A DNA stretch of 56,422 nucleotides, taken from Gemmatimonadota bacterium (GTDB lineage: Bacteria; Gemmatimonadota; Gemmatimonadetes; Gemmatimonadales; Gemmatimonadaceae). Position numbers and translations under genes: made by a program. The DNA is taken from contig CANIWQ010000006.1 of assembly GCA_947471365.1 (NCBI GenBank), positions 1-56,422 of the forward strand, in the 5' to 3' direction. The notes under the pieces were generated by a model. That model saw only the letters and a program-made list of their open reading frames with translations, had not been told where the DNA came from and made no database searches. Below, piece after piece: positions 42,942 through 51,641 of the stretch. Position 1 is the first letter of the stretch; each line of letters begins with the position of its first letter.

Positions 42942-45029
42942 GTGATTCGCACCTCACGCGTCGGGCTTGTTCACGGCGGGTTCTTGCTCTTTGCGGTGCT
43001 CCTCGTGGGGCGCGCGGCCAAGGTGCAACTGCTCGACGGCGGCAAGTGGCGCGCGCGCGCGGCGAAGCAGCAGTTTGTCGACTCTCCGCTTCCGGCTCCG
43101 CGGGGACGGATTCTCGACGCGTCCGGCGATGTGCTGGTGGAGAGCCGGCAGCTGGTGCGGTTCAAAGTCTCGCCGAAGGAAGTCTGGGGCGACACCAAGA
43201 AATCGATGAAGGGTGGCCCGCAGCGGCTCGCCGTGCTCGCGCGCACGCTCGCGCGCGTGGGCGTTTCGTCAGAGTTCGTGCACCGCGCCACCGACACCAC
43301 GCGGACGTCGGTCGAGGTGCCCGGGCGCTTTCTGGCGTCGGACGTCGATTCCATTCTCACGATGCGCGGCATTCACGCGGAGCCAGCGATTGAGCGCGTG
43401 CCGCCCTCGGCGGACGGGCTACGCCGCCTGATTGGCCACGCCGACGAAAATGGCGAGCCGGTGGATGGGCTTGAGAAGTCGCTCGACGCTATGCTGCGCG
43501 GCGTCAAAGGGCATGTGACGGAGTTGCGCGATGCGCGTGGGCGAAAATTCGATTCGCCGACGGTGGAGGGGACGGCGGCTCGCCCCGGCCACACGGTGCG
43601 CCTCACGATCAATCAGCAGTTGCAAGATATTGCGGACCGCGCCCTCGCTGACGCGGTGACGAGCCAAGGCGCCAGCGGTGGCGACATTGTGGTGATGGAT
43701 CCGCTCACGGGCGAAGTGCGCGCGATGGCCAGCAAGCGCGCCGATCCGCTTTCGACGATCGCGACGGGGCTCACGGAGCCGTACGAGCCGGGTTCGACGC
43801 TCAAGCCGTTTGTCGCCGCGCGGTTGCTCGACCTCAAGCGCGCGCGGGTGGACGAGGTGATGAACGTCTACGGCGGCAAGTGGGAGTATCAAGGCCGCAA
43901 GATTGAAGATGATCACCCCGCCGCGAGCTTCACGCTGTTTGACGTGATTCGTTTTTCGAGCAATATCGGTATCGTGCAGTTTGCCCAGCGCCTTGCGCCG
44001 GGCGAGCAGTACGAGCTGTTGCGCGACCTCGGCTTTGGTACCCAGACCGGTCTACCGTATCCGGGAGAGAGTCAGGGCGTGCTTCGCGCGCCCAAACAGT
44101 GGGACAAGCAAACGCCGGCATCGCTCGCCATGGGCTACGCGCTCAACGTGACGCCGGTGCAACTTGCCGCCGCCTACAGCGCGATCGCCAATGGCGGGGA
44201 ACTGCTTGAGCCGGCGCTCGTGAAGGAAGTGCGCAGCGCAGAGGGCACGGTGCGCTACCACCACGAACGGCGCGTGGTGCGCCGCGTCATGAGCGTGGAG
44301 GCCGCCGCGCAAGTGCGTGCGATGTTGCGCGGTGTGGTAGAAGGCGGCACGGGTGAGTTTGCGAAGCTGTCGACTTATGAGATGGCCGGGAAAACGGGCA
44401 CCGCCAAACGCACGTTGCACGGTAAGTATGTGAAGGGCGCGTACACCGCGAGTTTTGTGGGGCTCTTTCCCGCCGATAAACCGCAGATCGTGATTCTTGT
44501 GAAGCTCGACAATCCCACCAAGACGATCTACGGTGGCAAAGCGGCCGCGCCGGTATCGAAGATCGTGCTCCAGGCGATGATTGCCGCGCGCGACGCGAGT
44601 CTGGATCGTGGCACATTGACGGCGTCGCGCATTACGCCGCCGGTGGCGCCCGCGTCAGCAAACGGTTCGATGGCAAGCACTGCGTTGGGTGGCAGTTCTG
44701 CGTCCACGGCATCCGCGCCGAGTGGCGACGCGACGGCAGTCGACATGGAGTTGGCGAGCGACACGACCGGGCAGCGCGTGCCCGGCGGAAGCGTGCCCTT
44801 TGTGTACCGGTTGGATCAGCCGCATCGTACGGCGTCGGTGGTGGTGGGAGCACGGGCCATTCCCAATGTGCGCGGATTGCCCGTCCGGCGCGCGGTGTAT
44901 GCGCTCCACCGCGCGGGGTTCCGCGTGACGATGGGCGCCACCGGAAATGGCGATGCCGCCTCGACCGCGCCAGACGCGGGCACGGTGTCGCCGTCGGGGA
45001 CCACCGTGCGACTCCTGAGGGCTCCGTGA
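42942..45029 (+). CDS. ftsI: Septal peptidoglycan transpeptidase FtsI (PBP) with C-terminal PASTA domain
   Basis: A 695-residue class B penicillin-binding protein. TM helix at about 8-24; a pedestal/dimerisation domain (about 45-215); and the transpeptidase with the nucleophile Ser285 in STLK, SSN at 339-341 and KTGTAKR from Lys484. A Ser/Thr/Ala-rich linker (about 560-615) leads to one PASTA domain (about 630-692; IPNVRGLPVRRAVYALHRAGFRVTMG). PASTA-bearing FtsI is known in several phyla but absent from E. coli. GTG starts directly after the ftsL stop; the end overlaps murE by 4 nt. Confidence 0.94.
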   Translation: MIRTSRVGLVHGGFLLFAVLLVGRAAKVQLLDGGKWRARAAKQQFVDSPLPAPRGRILDASGDVLVESRQLVRFKVSPKEVWGDTKKSMKGGPQRLAVLARTLARVGVSSEFVHRATDTTRTSVEVPGRFLASDVDSILTMRGIHAEPAIERVPPSADGLRRLIGHADENGEPVDGLEKSLDAMLRGVKGHVTELRDARGRKFDSPTVEGTAARPGHTVRLTINQQLQDIADRALADAVTSQGASGGDIVVMDPLTGEVRAMASKRADPLSTIATGLTEPYEPGSTLKPFVAARLLDLKRARVDEVMNVYGGKWEYQGRKIEDDHPAASFTLFDVIRFSSNIGIVQFAQRLAPGEQYELLRDLGFGTQTGLPYPGESQGVLRAPKQWDKQTPASLAMGYALNVTPVQLAAAYSAIANGGELLEPALVKEVRSAEGTVRYHHERRVVRRVMSVEAAAQVRAMLRGVVEGGTGEFAKLSTYEMAGKTGTAKRTLHGKYVKGAYTASFVGLFPADKPQIVILVKLDNPTKTIYGGKAAAPVSKIVLQAMIAARDASLDRGTLTASRITPPVAPASANGSMASTALGGSSASTASAPSGDATAVDMELASDTTGQRVPGGSVPFVYRLDQPHRTASVVVGARAIPNVRGLPVRRAVYALHRAGFRVTMGATGNGDAASTAPDAGTVSPSGTTVRLLRAP

Positions 45030-46507
45030 GCATGGTCGCCACCGAACTACTGACGAGCGCGCTGTCGCGCGCCGGGTTGCTCGTGTCGGTGCGTGGCGTG
45101 CTGCCGTCGCAGGTGAGCCTCGTGTGCGACGACAGTCGCCACGTGGCGCCGGGGGCACTGTTCGCTGCGGTCCGTGGGTCGGCGCGTGATGGGCACGATT
45201 ACCTCGACGTGGTGGCGGCCGCGGGTGCGACGATGGCGATCGTTGAGGACGCGTCGCGCACCGCGCTACCGGCGATCGTGGTGCGCGATGGGCGTCGTGC
45301 GGCTGCCGTGACGGCCGCCGCGTTTTGGGGTGAGCCGGCGAAGGGGATGCGGCTCGTCGGCGTGACCGGAACCAATGGCAAAACGACGACCGTTGGTATG
45401 CTCCGGCATTTGCTCGACACGCCCAGCGCGCGCAGCGCCAGCATCGGCACGCTCGGTGTGTTGATTGGGAGCGAAGGCACGCCGATGCCAGGTGGCGGCG
45501 GACTCACGACGCCCGGACCCGTGGAGCTGCAGCGCATTCTGCGCGCGCTCGCGGACGCCGGCGTGAAGACGGTGGCCCTAGAGGTGTCGAGTCACTCTCT
45601 CGATCAGCGGCGTGTGGAAGGGCTCACGTTCGATGCGGCGGTGTTTACCAACCTGACGCGCGATCACCTCGACTATCACGGCACGATGGAGGCCTATTTT
45701 GCTGCCAAGGCGCGGTTGGTCGAACAGCTGGCACCGCTCGGCACCGTCGTGGCGAATGCCGATGACGCGGCGTGGCAATCGTTGCGGAGCGCCGCGAAGC
45801 GTCTGACGTTCGGGCACGGCGACACGGCGATGATCCGCGCGGTGGACGTTGCGTATCAACCGCGCGGGAGTGCGTGGCAGTTGAAGACGCCCACCGGCGA
45901 GGCAGCCGTGTTGCTGCCGCTGATCGGCGACTTCAATGTGGATAACGCGCTCGGCGCGGCCGCCGCGGCCTTTGCGCTCGGGCTGGACACCGACACCATC
46001 GCGGCACGACTGACGATGATGCCGCAGGTGCCGGGCCGACTCGAAGTGCTTGGGAAGCGGCCGACCGTGTTGCGCGACTATGCGCACACGCCAGACGCGC
46101 TGCAACGCGCGCTGACGGCACTGCGCCCGTTCACCCCAGGCCGCCTGATTGTGGTGTTCGGGGCCGGTGGCGACCGGGATCGGGGCAAGCGACCGCTGAT
46201 GGCGCAGGTGGCGCACGCGCATGCCGACGTGGTGATTGTGACGAGCGATAATCCGCGCACGGAAGATCCCGAGCGTATTCTCGATGACATAGTCGCGCCG
46301 CTCGCGGCCGGGCGTTATGAACGCATCGAAGATCGCCGTTCCGCCATTGAGCATGCGTTGGCGATCGCCGATCCGGCGCGCGATGTGGTGCTGCTCGCGG
46401 GGAAGGGGCACGAGACGTATCAGGTGCGTGGCACCGAGACGCTGCATTTTGACGAACGCGAGATTGTGGCAGAGTTGATGCGCATCAACGCGAGCGTGCG
46501 TCCATGA
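45026..46507 (+). CDS. murE: UDP-MurNAc-tripeptide synthetase MurE (meso-DAP type)
   Basis: A 493-residue Mur ligase adding the third residue of the stem peptide. ATP loop GTNGKTTT from residue 115, the carbamylated-lysine region EVSSHSLDQRRVEGLTFDAAVFTNLTRDHLDYHGTMEAY, and the substrate-selecting DNPR at 408-411 (VTSDNPRTEDP), which indicates meso-diaminopimelate and hence Gram-negative-type peptidoglycan. GTG start in a 4-nt overlap with ftsI; a nearby ATG (third codon) is an alternative. Overlaps murF by 4 nt. Confidence 0.96.
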   Translation: MSMVATELLTSALSRAGLLVSVRGVLPSQVSLVCDDSRHVAPGALFAAVRGSARDGHDYLDVVAAAGATMAIVEDASRTALPAIVVRDGRRAAAVTAAAFWGEPAKGMRLVGVTGTNGKTTTVGMLRHLLDTPSARSASIGTLGVLIGSEGTPMPGGGGLTTPGPVELQRILRALADAGVKTVALEVSSHSLDQRRVEGLTFDAAVFTNLTRDHLDYHGTMEAYFAAKARLVEQLAPLGTVVANADDAAWQSLRSAAKRLTFGHGDTAMIRAVDVAYQPRGSAWQLKTPTGEAAVLLPLIGDFNVDNALGAAAAAFALGLDTDTIAARLTMMPQVPGRLEVLGKRPTVLRDYAHTPDALQRALTALRPFTPGRLIVVFGAGGDRDRGKRPLMAQVAHAHADVVIVTSDNPRTEDPERILDDIVAPLAAGRYERIEDRRSAIEHALAIADPARDVVLLAGKGHETYQVRGTETLHFDEREIVAELMRINASVRP

Positions 46508-47868
46508 CCGTGGCCTTTTGGACGCTCGAACGCGTGGCGGATGCGCTCGGCGGCGGTCCGTCGTCACAGCACGCCGTGCGGGCCATCTCGACGGACACGC
46601 GCGCAGTTGGCGCGGGCGACGTGTTCGTGGCGTTGCGCGGCGAGACATTTGATGGTCACGATTTTCTGCCGCAAGCGGTGGCGCAGGGTGCGGTGGCCGT
46701 GGTCGTGAACGACGGAAGTCGCGCCAAGGGGTTGGGTGTGCCGGTGTATGTGGTGGACGACACCGTGCACGCGCTCGGGCTCCTCGGGCGTTACCGGCGC
46801 CGCGCCTGGGGGCGCACGGTGATCGCCGTGGGTGGTTCCAATGGCAAGACGAGCACCAAAGAACTCGTCCGCGCGGCCCTCGGCGGCCGGCTGAAGGTGC
46901 ATGCCACAGAGGGAAACCTGAATAATCAGATTGGGGTACCGCTGACGCTGCTCTCGGTGCCGGATGATGCGGATGTGGCGGTGATTGAAGTGGGTACGAA
47001 TATGCCTGGCGAGATCGCGCTGCTACGGGATATTGTCGAAGCGAATATCGCCCTCGTCACCACGGTGCAGGAAGAACATCTCGAAGGCTTCGGTGATTTG
47101 GCGGGCGTCCTGCGCGAGGAGGCGTCGCTCTTTGATGGCGTGGCCTGCGCGATTGTACCGATGCAGGATGAGGCGTTGGTTACCGAAGCCAGACGCCGCG
47201 CCCAGCGTGTGGTGACTGCGGGACTCGGCGCTGGCGACGTCCACGCGACGGCGTGGGGCTTGCACCGAGACGGGAGCGGGTGGCTCGATCTCGGCTTGGC
47301 ACACGTGGACGTTCCGCTTAAGGGCGAGCATAATCTGCGGAATGCGATGCTGGCGATTGCATTGGCGCGCGAGTGTGGGCTGTTCGACACGGAATCCGGG
47401 GCGACGATTTCGTCGATCGACGTGGGCGCGCTCCCGGGGATGCGCTCCGCGATCACCCCCCTTGGGTCGGCGTTGCTCATTAACGATGCGTACAACGCCA
47501 ACCCGGGTTCCGCGCGCGCCGCGATTCAGTTACTCACCAAAGTGGGCAACGTCCGGCAACGGGTGGCGGTGCTCGGGACGATGCGCGAACTCGGCGCGGC
47601 AGCCGAGCGGTCGCATCGTGAGATTGCGGCGGCGGCGCTCGACTCCGGCGCGGATGTCGTGGCGGGGATCGGCGAGTTCGGTCCGGCGCTCGCGGCACTC
47701 GCACCGCGCGACCCGCGCGTCCTGATTGCGCAGGATGTGGATGATCTGTGGCCGCAACTCGCGCCGCGCCTCGCGCGCGATGCGGTGATTCTCTTGAAGG
47801 CATCGAGGGGCGTGCGTCTCGAACGTCTCGTGCCGTATTTGTCCACGTGGGCCACCAACCCTGCCTAG
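46504..47868 (+). CDS. murF: UDP-MurNAc-pentapeptide synthetase MurF
   Basis: A 454-residue Mur ligase that adds D-Ala-D-Ala. ATP loop GSNGKTSTKE (111-120), EGNLNNQIGVPLTLL, EVGTNMPGEIALLRDIVEANIALVTTVQEEHLEGFGDL, LINDAYNANPGSARAAI and LGTMRELGAAAERSHREI are MurF signatures. No ddl gene is found in the cluster, so D-Ala-D-Ala is made elsewhere. ATG overlapping murE by 4 nt; mraY begins right after the stop. Confidence 0.96.
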   Translation: MTVAFWTLERVADALGGGPSSQHAVRAISTDTRAVGAGDVFVALRGETFDGHDFLPQAVAQGAVAVVVNDGSRAKGLGVPVYVVDDTVHALGLLGRYRRRAWGRTVIAVGGSNGKTSTKELVRAALGGRLKVHATEGNLNNQIGVPLTLLSVPDDADVAVIEVGTNMPGEIALLRDIVEANIALVTTVQEEHLEGFGDLAGVLREEASLFDGVACAIVPMQDEALVTEARRRAQRVVTAGLGAGDVHATAWGLHRDGSGWLDLGLAHVDVPLKGEHNLRNAMLAIALARECGLFDTESGATISSIDVGALPGMRSAITPLGSALLINDAYNANPGSARAAIQLLTKVGNVRQRVAVLGTMRELGAAAERSHREIAAAALDSGADVVAGIGEFGPALAALAPRDPRVLIAQDVDDLWPQLAPRLARDAVILLKASRGVRLERLVPYLSTWATNPA

Positions 47869-47869
47869 G

Positions 47870-49012
47870 ATGCTCTACTACTTTCTGTTTCCGTTTCGCG
47901 ATCATTTCGGCCCGCTGCGCGTCTTCGGGTACCAGAGCTTCCGCGCGGCTGGCGCGGCGCTGACGGCACTGCTCGTGGCCTTCATCGTTGGTCCGATGAT
48001 TTTGCGGCGTTTGCAACTGATGCAGATCCATCAGGTGGTGCGCGCCGGCACGCCCGATTCGCACGCCGGCAAGGGCACCACGCCAACCATGGGCGGCCTG
48101 ATCATTCTGGTGGCCACCTTGTTGCCCACGCTGTTGTGGATGCGGCTCGATAATCGGTACGTGTGGCTCGCCTTGGCCGTCACGCTCTGGATGGGTGGCA
48201 TCGGATTTCTCGACGACTACCTCAAAATTCGGCAGAAGCGCGAGGGCAAAGAGAATAAGGGGCTCGTGGAGCGGTATAAGCTGGCGGGGCAGGTGATCTG
48301 CGGATTGGCGCTCTCCATTTACATCTGGCAGTTCCCGCTCAATCAACTCCCCGGCGCCTCGACCACGGTGCCCTTTGCCAAGTACGTACTGATTGTGCCG
48401 GCGACGGTCGGCATGGCGTGGCTCTACGTGCCGTTCGTCACCTTCGTGATGACGGCGACCAGCAACGCCGTGAACCTTACCGACGGTCTCGACGGGCTCG
48501 CCACGGGGCTGATGGCGATCGCTATCGGCACCTTCGCCATCTTTGCGTATGCGATGGGGCGCGTGGATGCCTCGGCGTATCTCCAACTGTTTTACCTGCG
48601 CAATGCCGGGGAGCTGACGATCTTCTGTTCGGCGGTCTTCGGCGCGGCGATCGGATTCCTCTGGTTCAATGCGCACCCCGCGCAGCTGTTTATGGGTGAC
48701 ACGGGGTCGCTGGCTCTCGGTGGCGCGCTTGGTGTGGTGGCGATTCTCTTGAAGAGCGAGTTCCTCTACCTCTTCATCGGTGGAGTGTTTGTCGCGGAGA
48801 CCTTCTCCGTGCTGATTCAGCGGACGGTGTTCAAATACCGCCGGAAGCGCTTCGGGCTGGAGTTCGCGCAGAAAAACCGCGTCTTTCTTCGAGCGCCGTT
48901 GCACCATCACTTTGAACTCAAGGGATGGCCAGAAACCCAGGTAGTCGTGCGATTCTGGATTTTGGGCATCCTCTGTGCATTCGTGGCCCTCGGTACGCTG
49001 AAACTCCGGTGA
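47870..49012 (+). CDS. mraY: Phospho-MurNAc-pentapeptide translocase MraY
   Basis: A 380-residue polytopic membrane enzyme (about 10 helices) forming lipid I on undecaprenyl phosphate. Motifs: KGTTPTMGGLIIL, GFLDDYLKIRQKREGKENKGL with the Asp pair, SNAVNLTDGLDGLATG, FMGDTGSLALGG, and PLHHHFELKGWPETQVVVRFW. The ATG lies one base after the murF stop; a GTG murD start overlaps its end by 4 nt. Confidence 0.97.
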   Translation: MLYYFLFPFRDHFGPLRVFGYQSFRAAGAALTALLVAFIVGPMILRRLQLMQIHQVVRAGTPDSHAGKGTTPTMGGLIILVATLLPTLLWMRLDNRYVWLALAVTLWMGGIGFLDDYLKIRQKREGKENKGLVERYKLAGQVICGLALSIYIWQFPLNQLPGASTTVPFAKYVLIVPATVGMAWLYVPFVTFVMTATSNAVNLTDGLDGLATGLMAIAIGTFAIFAYAMGRVDASAYLQLFYLRNAGELTIFCSAVFGAAIGFLWFNAHPAQLFMGDTGSLALGGALGVVAILLKSEFLYLFIGGVFVAETFSVLIQRTVFKYRRKRFGLEFAQKNRVFLRAPLHHHFELKGWPETQVVVRFWILGILCAFVALGTLKLR

Positions 49013-50454
49013 TTCGCGAACTCCTCGGTCGCGGTGAAGTGGCGGTCATCGGCCTTGGCCGGAGTGGCCAGGCGGTGTCGCGGTTGCTGGCCCGAGCAGG
49101 GGCGCGCGTGTACGCGTCGGATGGCAGTCGTGACGCGGCGGTGCTGGCCGCGGCGGATTCGCTCAAGGCCATCGGGGTTGCGGTCAGCGCCGGCGCCCAC
49201 GATCTCCAGCGCATTGCGCGCGCCGTGCTGGTCGTCGTGAGTCCCGGTGTGTCGCCCAAGGCGCCGCCGCTCACCGCCGCGCGCGCGAGCGGCGTACCGA
49301 TTGTGAGCGAAATTGAGGTGGCGCTGAATTTTTTGCCGACCACTCGGTGCATCGCCGTGACGGGCACGAATGGCAAAACCACGGTGACGGCGTTGATTGA
49401 CCAGTTGCTGCGCTCCCTCGGCGTGGATGCGGTGGCGGCGGGAAATATTGGCACGCCGTTGTCGGAAGTGGCGCTCCGTGAAGTGCCGCCCGCGTGGGTG
49501 GCATTGGAGATCTCAAGCTTTCAACTGCACGACACGCCGAGTCTCGCGCCGGTGGTGGGGGTCCTGACGAACCTGGCTCCTGACCACCTCGACCGCTACG
49601 ACACGCTCGACGACTACTACGCCGACAAAATGCGGTTGTTTGCGCGCGCCACGCCGGCGAGCCGCTGGGTGGTGAATGGCGATGACGCCGAGGTGATGCG
49701 GCGGACGGGGGGCATAGCGGGAACGCGATATTCGTTTTCGCTGCGCGCGGAGGCGTTAGGTATTGGTGGCATGGCGGGCATGGCGGGCATGGCGGGCATG
49801 GCGGGCATGGCGAGCGCGGGGGGCCTGGCCCCGTCCGCAGCTCCGGCCTCGCAGGCCGATCGATGGACTGTCGTAGGGCACGATCTGTTGAGTCGTGCGG
49901 ACATTCCGCTGCTCGGCGACCATAACGTGGCAAACGTGCTGGCGGCCATGTTGGCGGTAGCCGTTGCCGACCCCGAGTACTCCACCCCCGAAGCATTGGC
50001 GCGTCTCGTGCGTGGCGTGCGCGCTTTTCGCGGCATGCCCCACCGCCTGGAGATTGTGGCCGAACGCGACCACGTGCTCTGGATCAACGATTCCAAAGCG
50101 ACCAACGTGGCGTCAACGCGCGTGGCGCTGGATGGCATGACCCGTCCGACGGTGGTGTTGTTGGGTGGTCGACACAAAGGGGAGCCGTACACGGCGCTCC
50201 TTGACGGGCTCGCGCGCCACGCCCGCGCGGTGATTGCGTATGGGGAGTCGGCGGCGCTGATTGCGGCCGATTTGGGTGGTCACGTGCCGCTGGAGCGCAT
50301 CGAATCGTCGTTTGAGGATGTGATGCGTCGCGCGCGCGCGTTGGCCCAGCCGGGCGACGCGGTCTTGCTGTCTCCCGCCTGTTCGAGTTTCGATATGTTC
50401 ACCAACTACGAAGAGCGCGGCGCCGAGTTCCGGCGCCTCGCCACGAGCGTATGA
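49009..50454 (+). CDS. murD: UDP-MurNAc-L-alanine:D-glutamate ligase MurD with internal repeat
   Basis: A 481-residue Mur ligase adding D-Glu. N-terminal Rossmann fold VAVIGLGRSGQAVSRLLARAGARV, ATP loop GTNGKTT (119-125), AAGNIGTPLSE, ALEISSFQLHDTPSLAPVVGVLTNLAPDHLDRYDTLDDYYADKMRLF, and INDSKATNVASTRVAL. A low-complexity insertion (about 254-285) contains five GMA triplets from a 9-bp DNA repeat, followed by Ala/Pro-rich residues. It lies in the central domain between RYSFSLRAE and DRWTVVG, a surface position in other MurDs, so it probably does not harm activity. GTG start overlaps mraY. Confidence 0.95.
   Translation: MIRELLGRGEVAVIGLGRSGQAVSRLLARAGARVYASDGSRDAAVLAAADSLKAIGVAVSAGAHDLQRIARAVLVVVSPGVSPKAPPLTAARASGVPIVSEIEVALNFLPTTRCIAVTGTNGKTTVTALIDQLLRSLGVDAVAAGNIGTPLSEVALREVPPAWVALEISSFQLHDTPSLAPVVGVLTNLAPDHLDRYDTLDDYYADKMRLFARATPASRWVVNGDDAEVMRRTGGIAGTRYSFSLRAEALGIGGMAGMAGMAGMAGMASAGGLAPSAAPASQADRWTVVGHDLLSRADIPLLGDHNVANVLAAMLAVAVADPEYSTPEALARLVRGVRAFRGMPHRLEIVAERDHVLWINDSKATNVASTRVALDGMTRPTVVLLGGRHKGEPYTALLDGLARHARAVIAYGESAALIAADLGGHVPLERIESSFEDVMRRARALAQPGDAVLLSPACSSFDMFTNYEERGAEFRRLATSV
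49768..49812 (+). repeat. 9-bp minisatellite inside murD, 5 copies
   Basis: Five perfect head-to-tail copies of GGCATGGCG, each coding Gly-Met-Ala. The 9-bp period keeps the reading frame when copies are gained or lost, so it would change loop length rather than switch the gene off. Confidence 0.95.
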
Positions 50455-51641
50455 CCACGGCAGCGCTGCCGATGGCTGGCGGCGCCGTGCGCGACCGCTG
50501 GCGTATCGGTCTCGATGCGCGCGGGTTGATTATCGTCACCGCGTTGTTGCTCGCCTTTGGCTTGGCGACGCTCTATAGCGCGAGCGCCTTTGAGGCGACG
50601 CAAAACGGGAAGGGGAGCGCGTACTTTCTGCTCAAACAACTCTCCGGTATTGGCGTGGGCGTCATCGTCTTTGCGATTGCGGCCAAGGTGGATGCCGAGC
50701 TCTGGTCCAAGTACGCGTGGTGGGTGATGGGGCTCGCGCTCTTCCTCATGCTCCTCACGGTGCTCCCATTTACGAAATTTATCGCGCCGCCGATCCTTGG
50801 CGCGCGTCGCTATCTGTTTCATGGATCCGTGCAGCCGTCGGAGTTCGCCAAGCTGGCGGTGATTGTGTGGACCGCGATGCTCGTGGTGAAGAAGGGCGAC
50901 CAACTGCGTCGGCTCACGAAGGGGCTGCTCCCGATTCTCGTGGTCGTGGGCGCGCTCGCCATTACGGCCGCGCTCGAACCCGATCTCTCGACGGTGCTGT
51001 TCTACTTGCTCCAGATGGGGATCATCGTATTCGCCGCTGGCGCGCGCGTCGGACATTTTGTGTTTCTCGGGCTCGCGATCTCGCCGGTGCTCCTGCGCGA
51101 AACGCAGCGTCTGCAGTATGTGATGGAGCGCATCCTCGGATTCGCCGACATGGCGGGGCAGGCGCACGCCAAGGTGAACTACCAGCTCGATCAGTCGCTG
51201 ATTGCCGTGGGGTCGGGGGGATGGTTGGGCGCTGGCTTTGGTGAAGGGCGCCAACAGCACGGGTTCCTCCCGCTTTCGTACGACGATTTTATTGGCGGCA
51301 GCATTGGCGAGGAGTGGGGCTTTGTTGGCATCGCGGTGCTCATCGCGGTGTACGCCCTCTGGGGATGGCTCGGCTTTCGCATTGCCCGCCAAGCGCGGTC
51401 CACGTTCCAGCAGCTCGTGGCAATCGGCATCACGGTGACGATGCTCGTCACGGCGTATCTCCACATTGGGGTGGTGACGGGGCTGCTCCCGACGACGGGG
51501 CTGACGCTGCCGTTCATTTCGTACGGCCGCTCCAATCTAATTCTGTCGTTCCTGATGACGGGAATCCTTGTCAATGTCGGGAGTCAGCCGGAACGGGTGA
51601 TTGGCGATCGCGCATCGGATCCGTTTGGAGGAGGCCGGTGA
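50451..51641 (+). CDS. ftsW: Septal peptidoglycan glycosyltransferase FtsW
   Basis: A 396-residue SEDS-family membrane protein (about 10 helices) polymerising lipid II at the septum with FtsI. Landmarks: RGLIIVTALLLAFGLATLYSAS, FHGSVQPSEFAKLAVIVWTA, LEPDLSTVLFYL, YQLDQSLIAVGSGGWLGAGFGEGRQQHGFLPLSYDDFIGGSIGEEWGFVG, and GLTLPFISYGRSNLILSFLMTGIL. Position between murD and murG marks it as FtsW rather than RodA. The ATG overlaps murD by 4 nt and the end overlaps murG by 4 nt. Confidence 0.95.
   Translation: MTTAALPMAGGAVRDRWRIGLDARGLIIVTALLLAFGLATLYSASAFEATQNGKGSAYFLLKQLSGIGVGVIVFAIAAKVDAELWSKYAWWVMGLALFLMLLTVLPFTKFIAPPILGARRYLFHGSVQPSEFAKLAVIVWTAMLVVKKGDQLRRLTKGLLPILVVVGALAITAALEPDLSTVLFYLLQMGIIVFAAGARVGHFVFLGLAISPVLLRETQRLQYVMERILGFADMAGQAHAKVNYQLDQSLIAVGSGGWLGAGFGEGRQQHGFLPLSYDDFIGGSIGEEWGFVGIAVLIAVYALWGWLGFRIARQARSTFQQLVAIGITVTMLVTAYLHIGVVTGLLPTTGLTLPFISYGRSNLILSFLMTGILVNVGSQPERVIGDRASDPFGGGR

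Noticed and set aside
49768-49812. phase-variable on/off switch in murD
   Set aside because: A 9-bp unit cannot shift the frame; only loop length can change.
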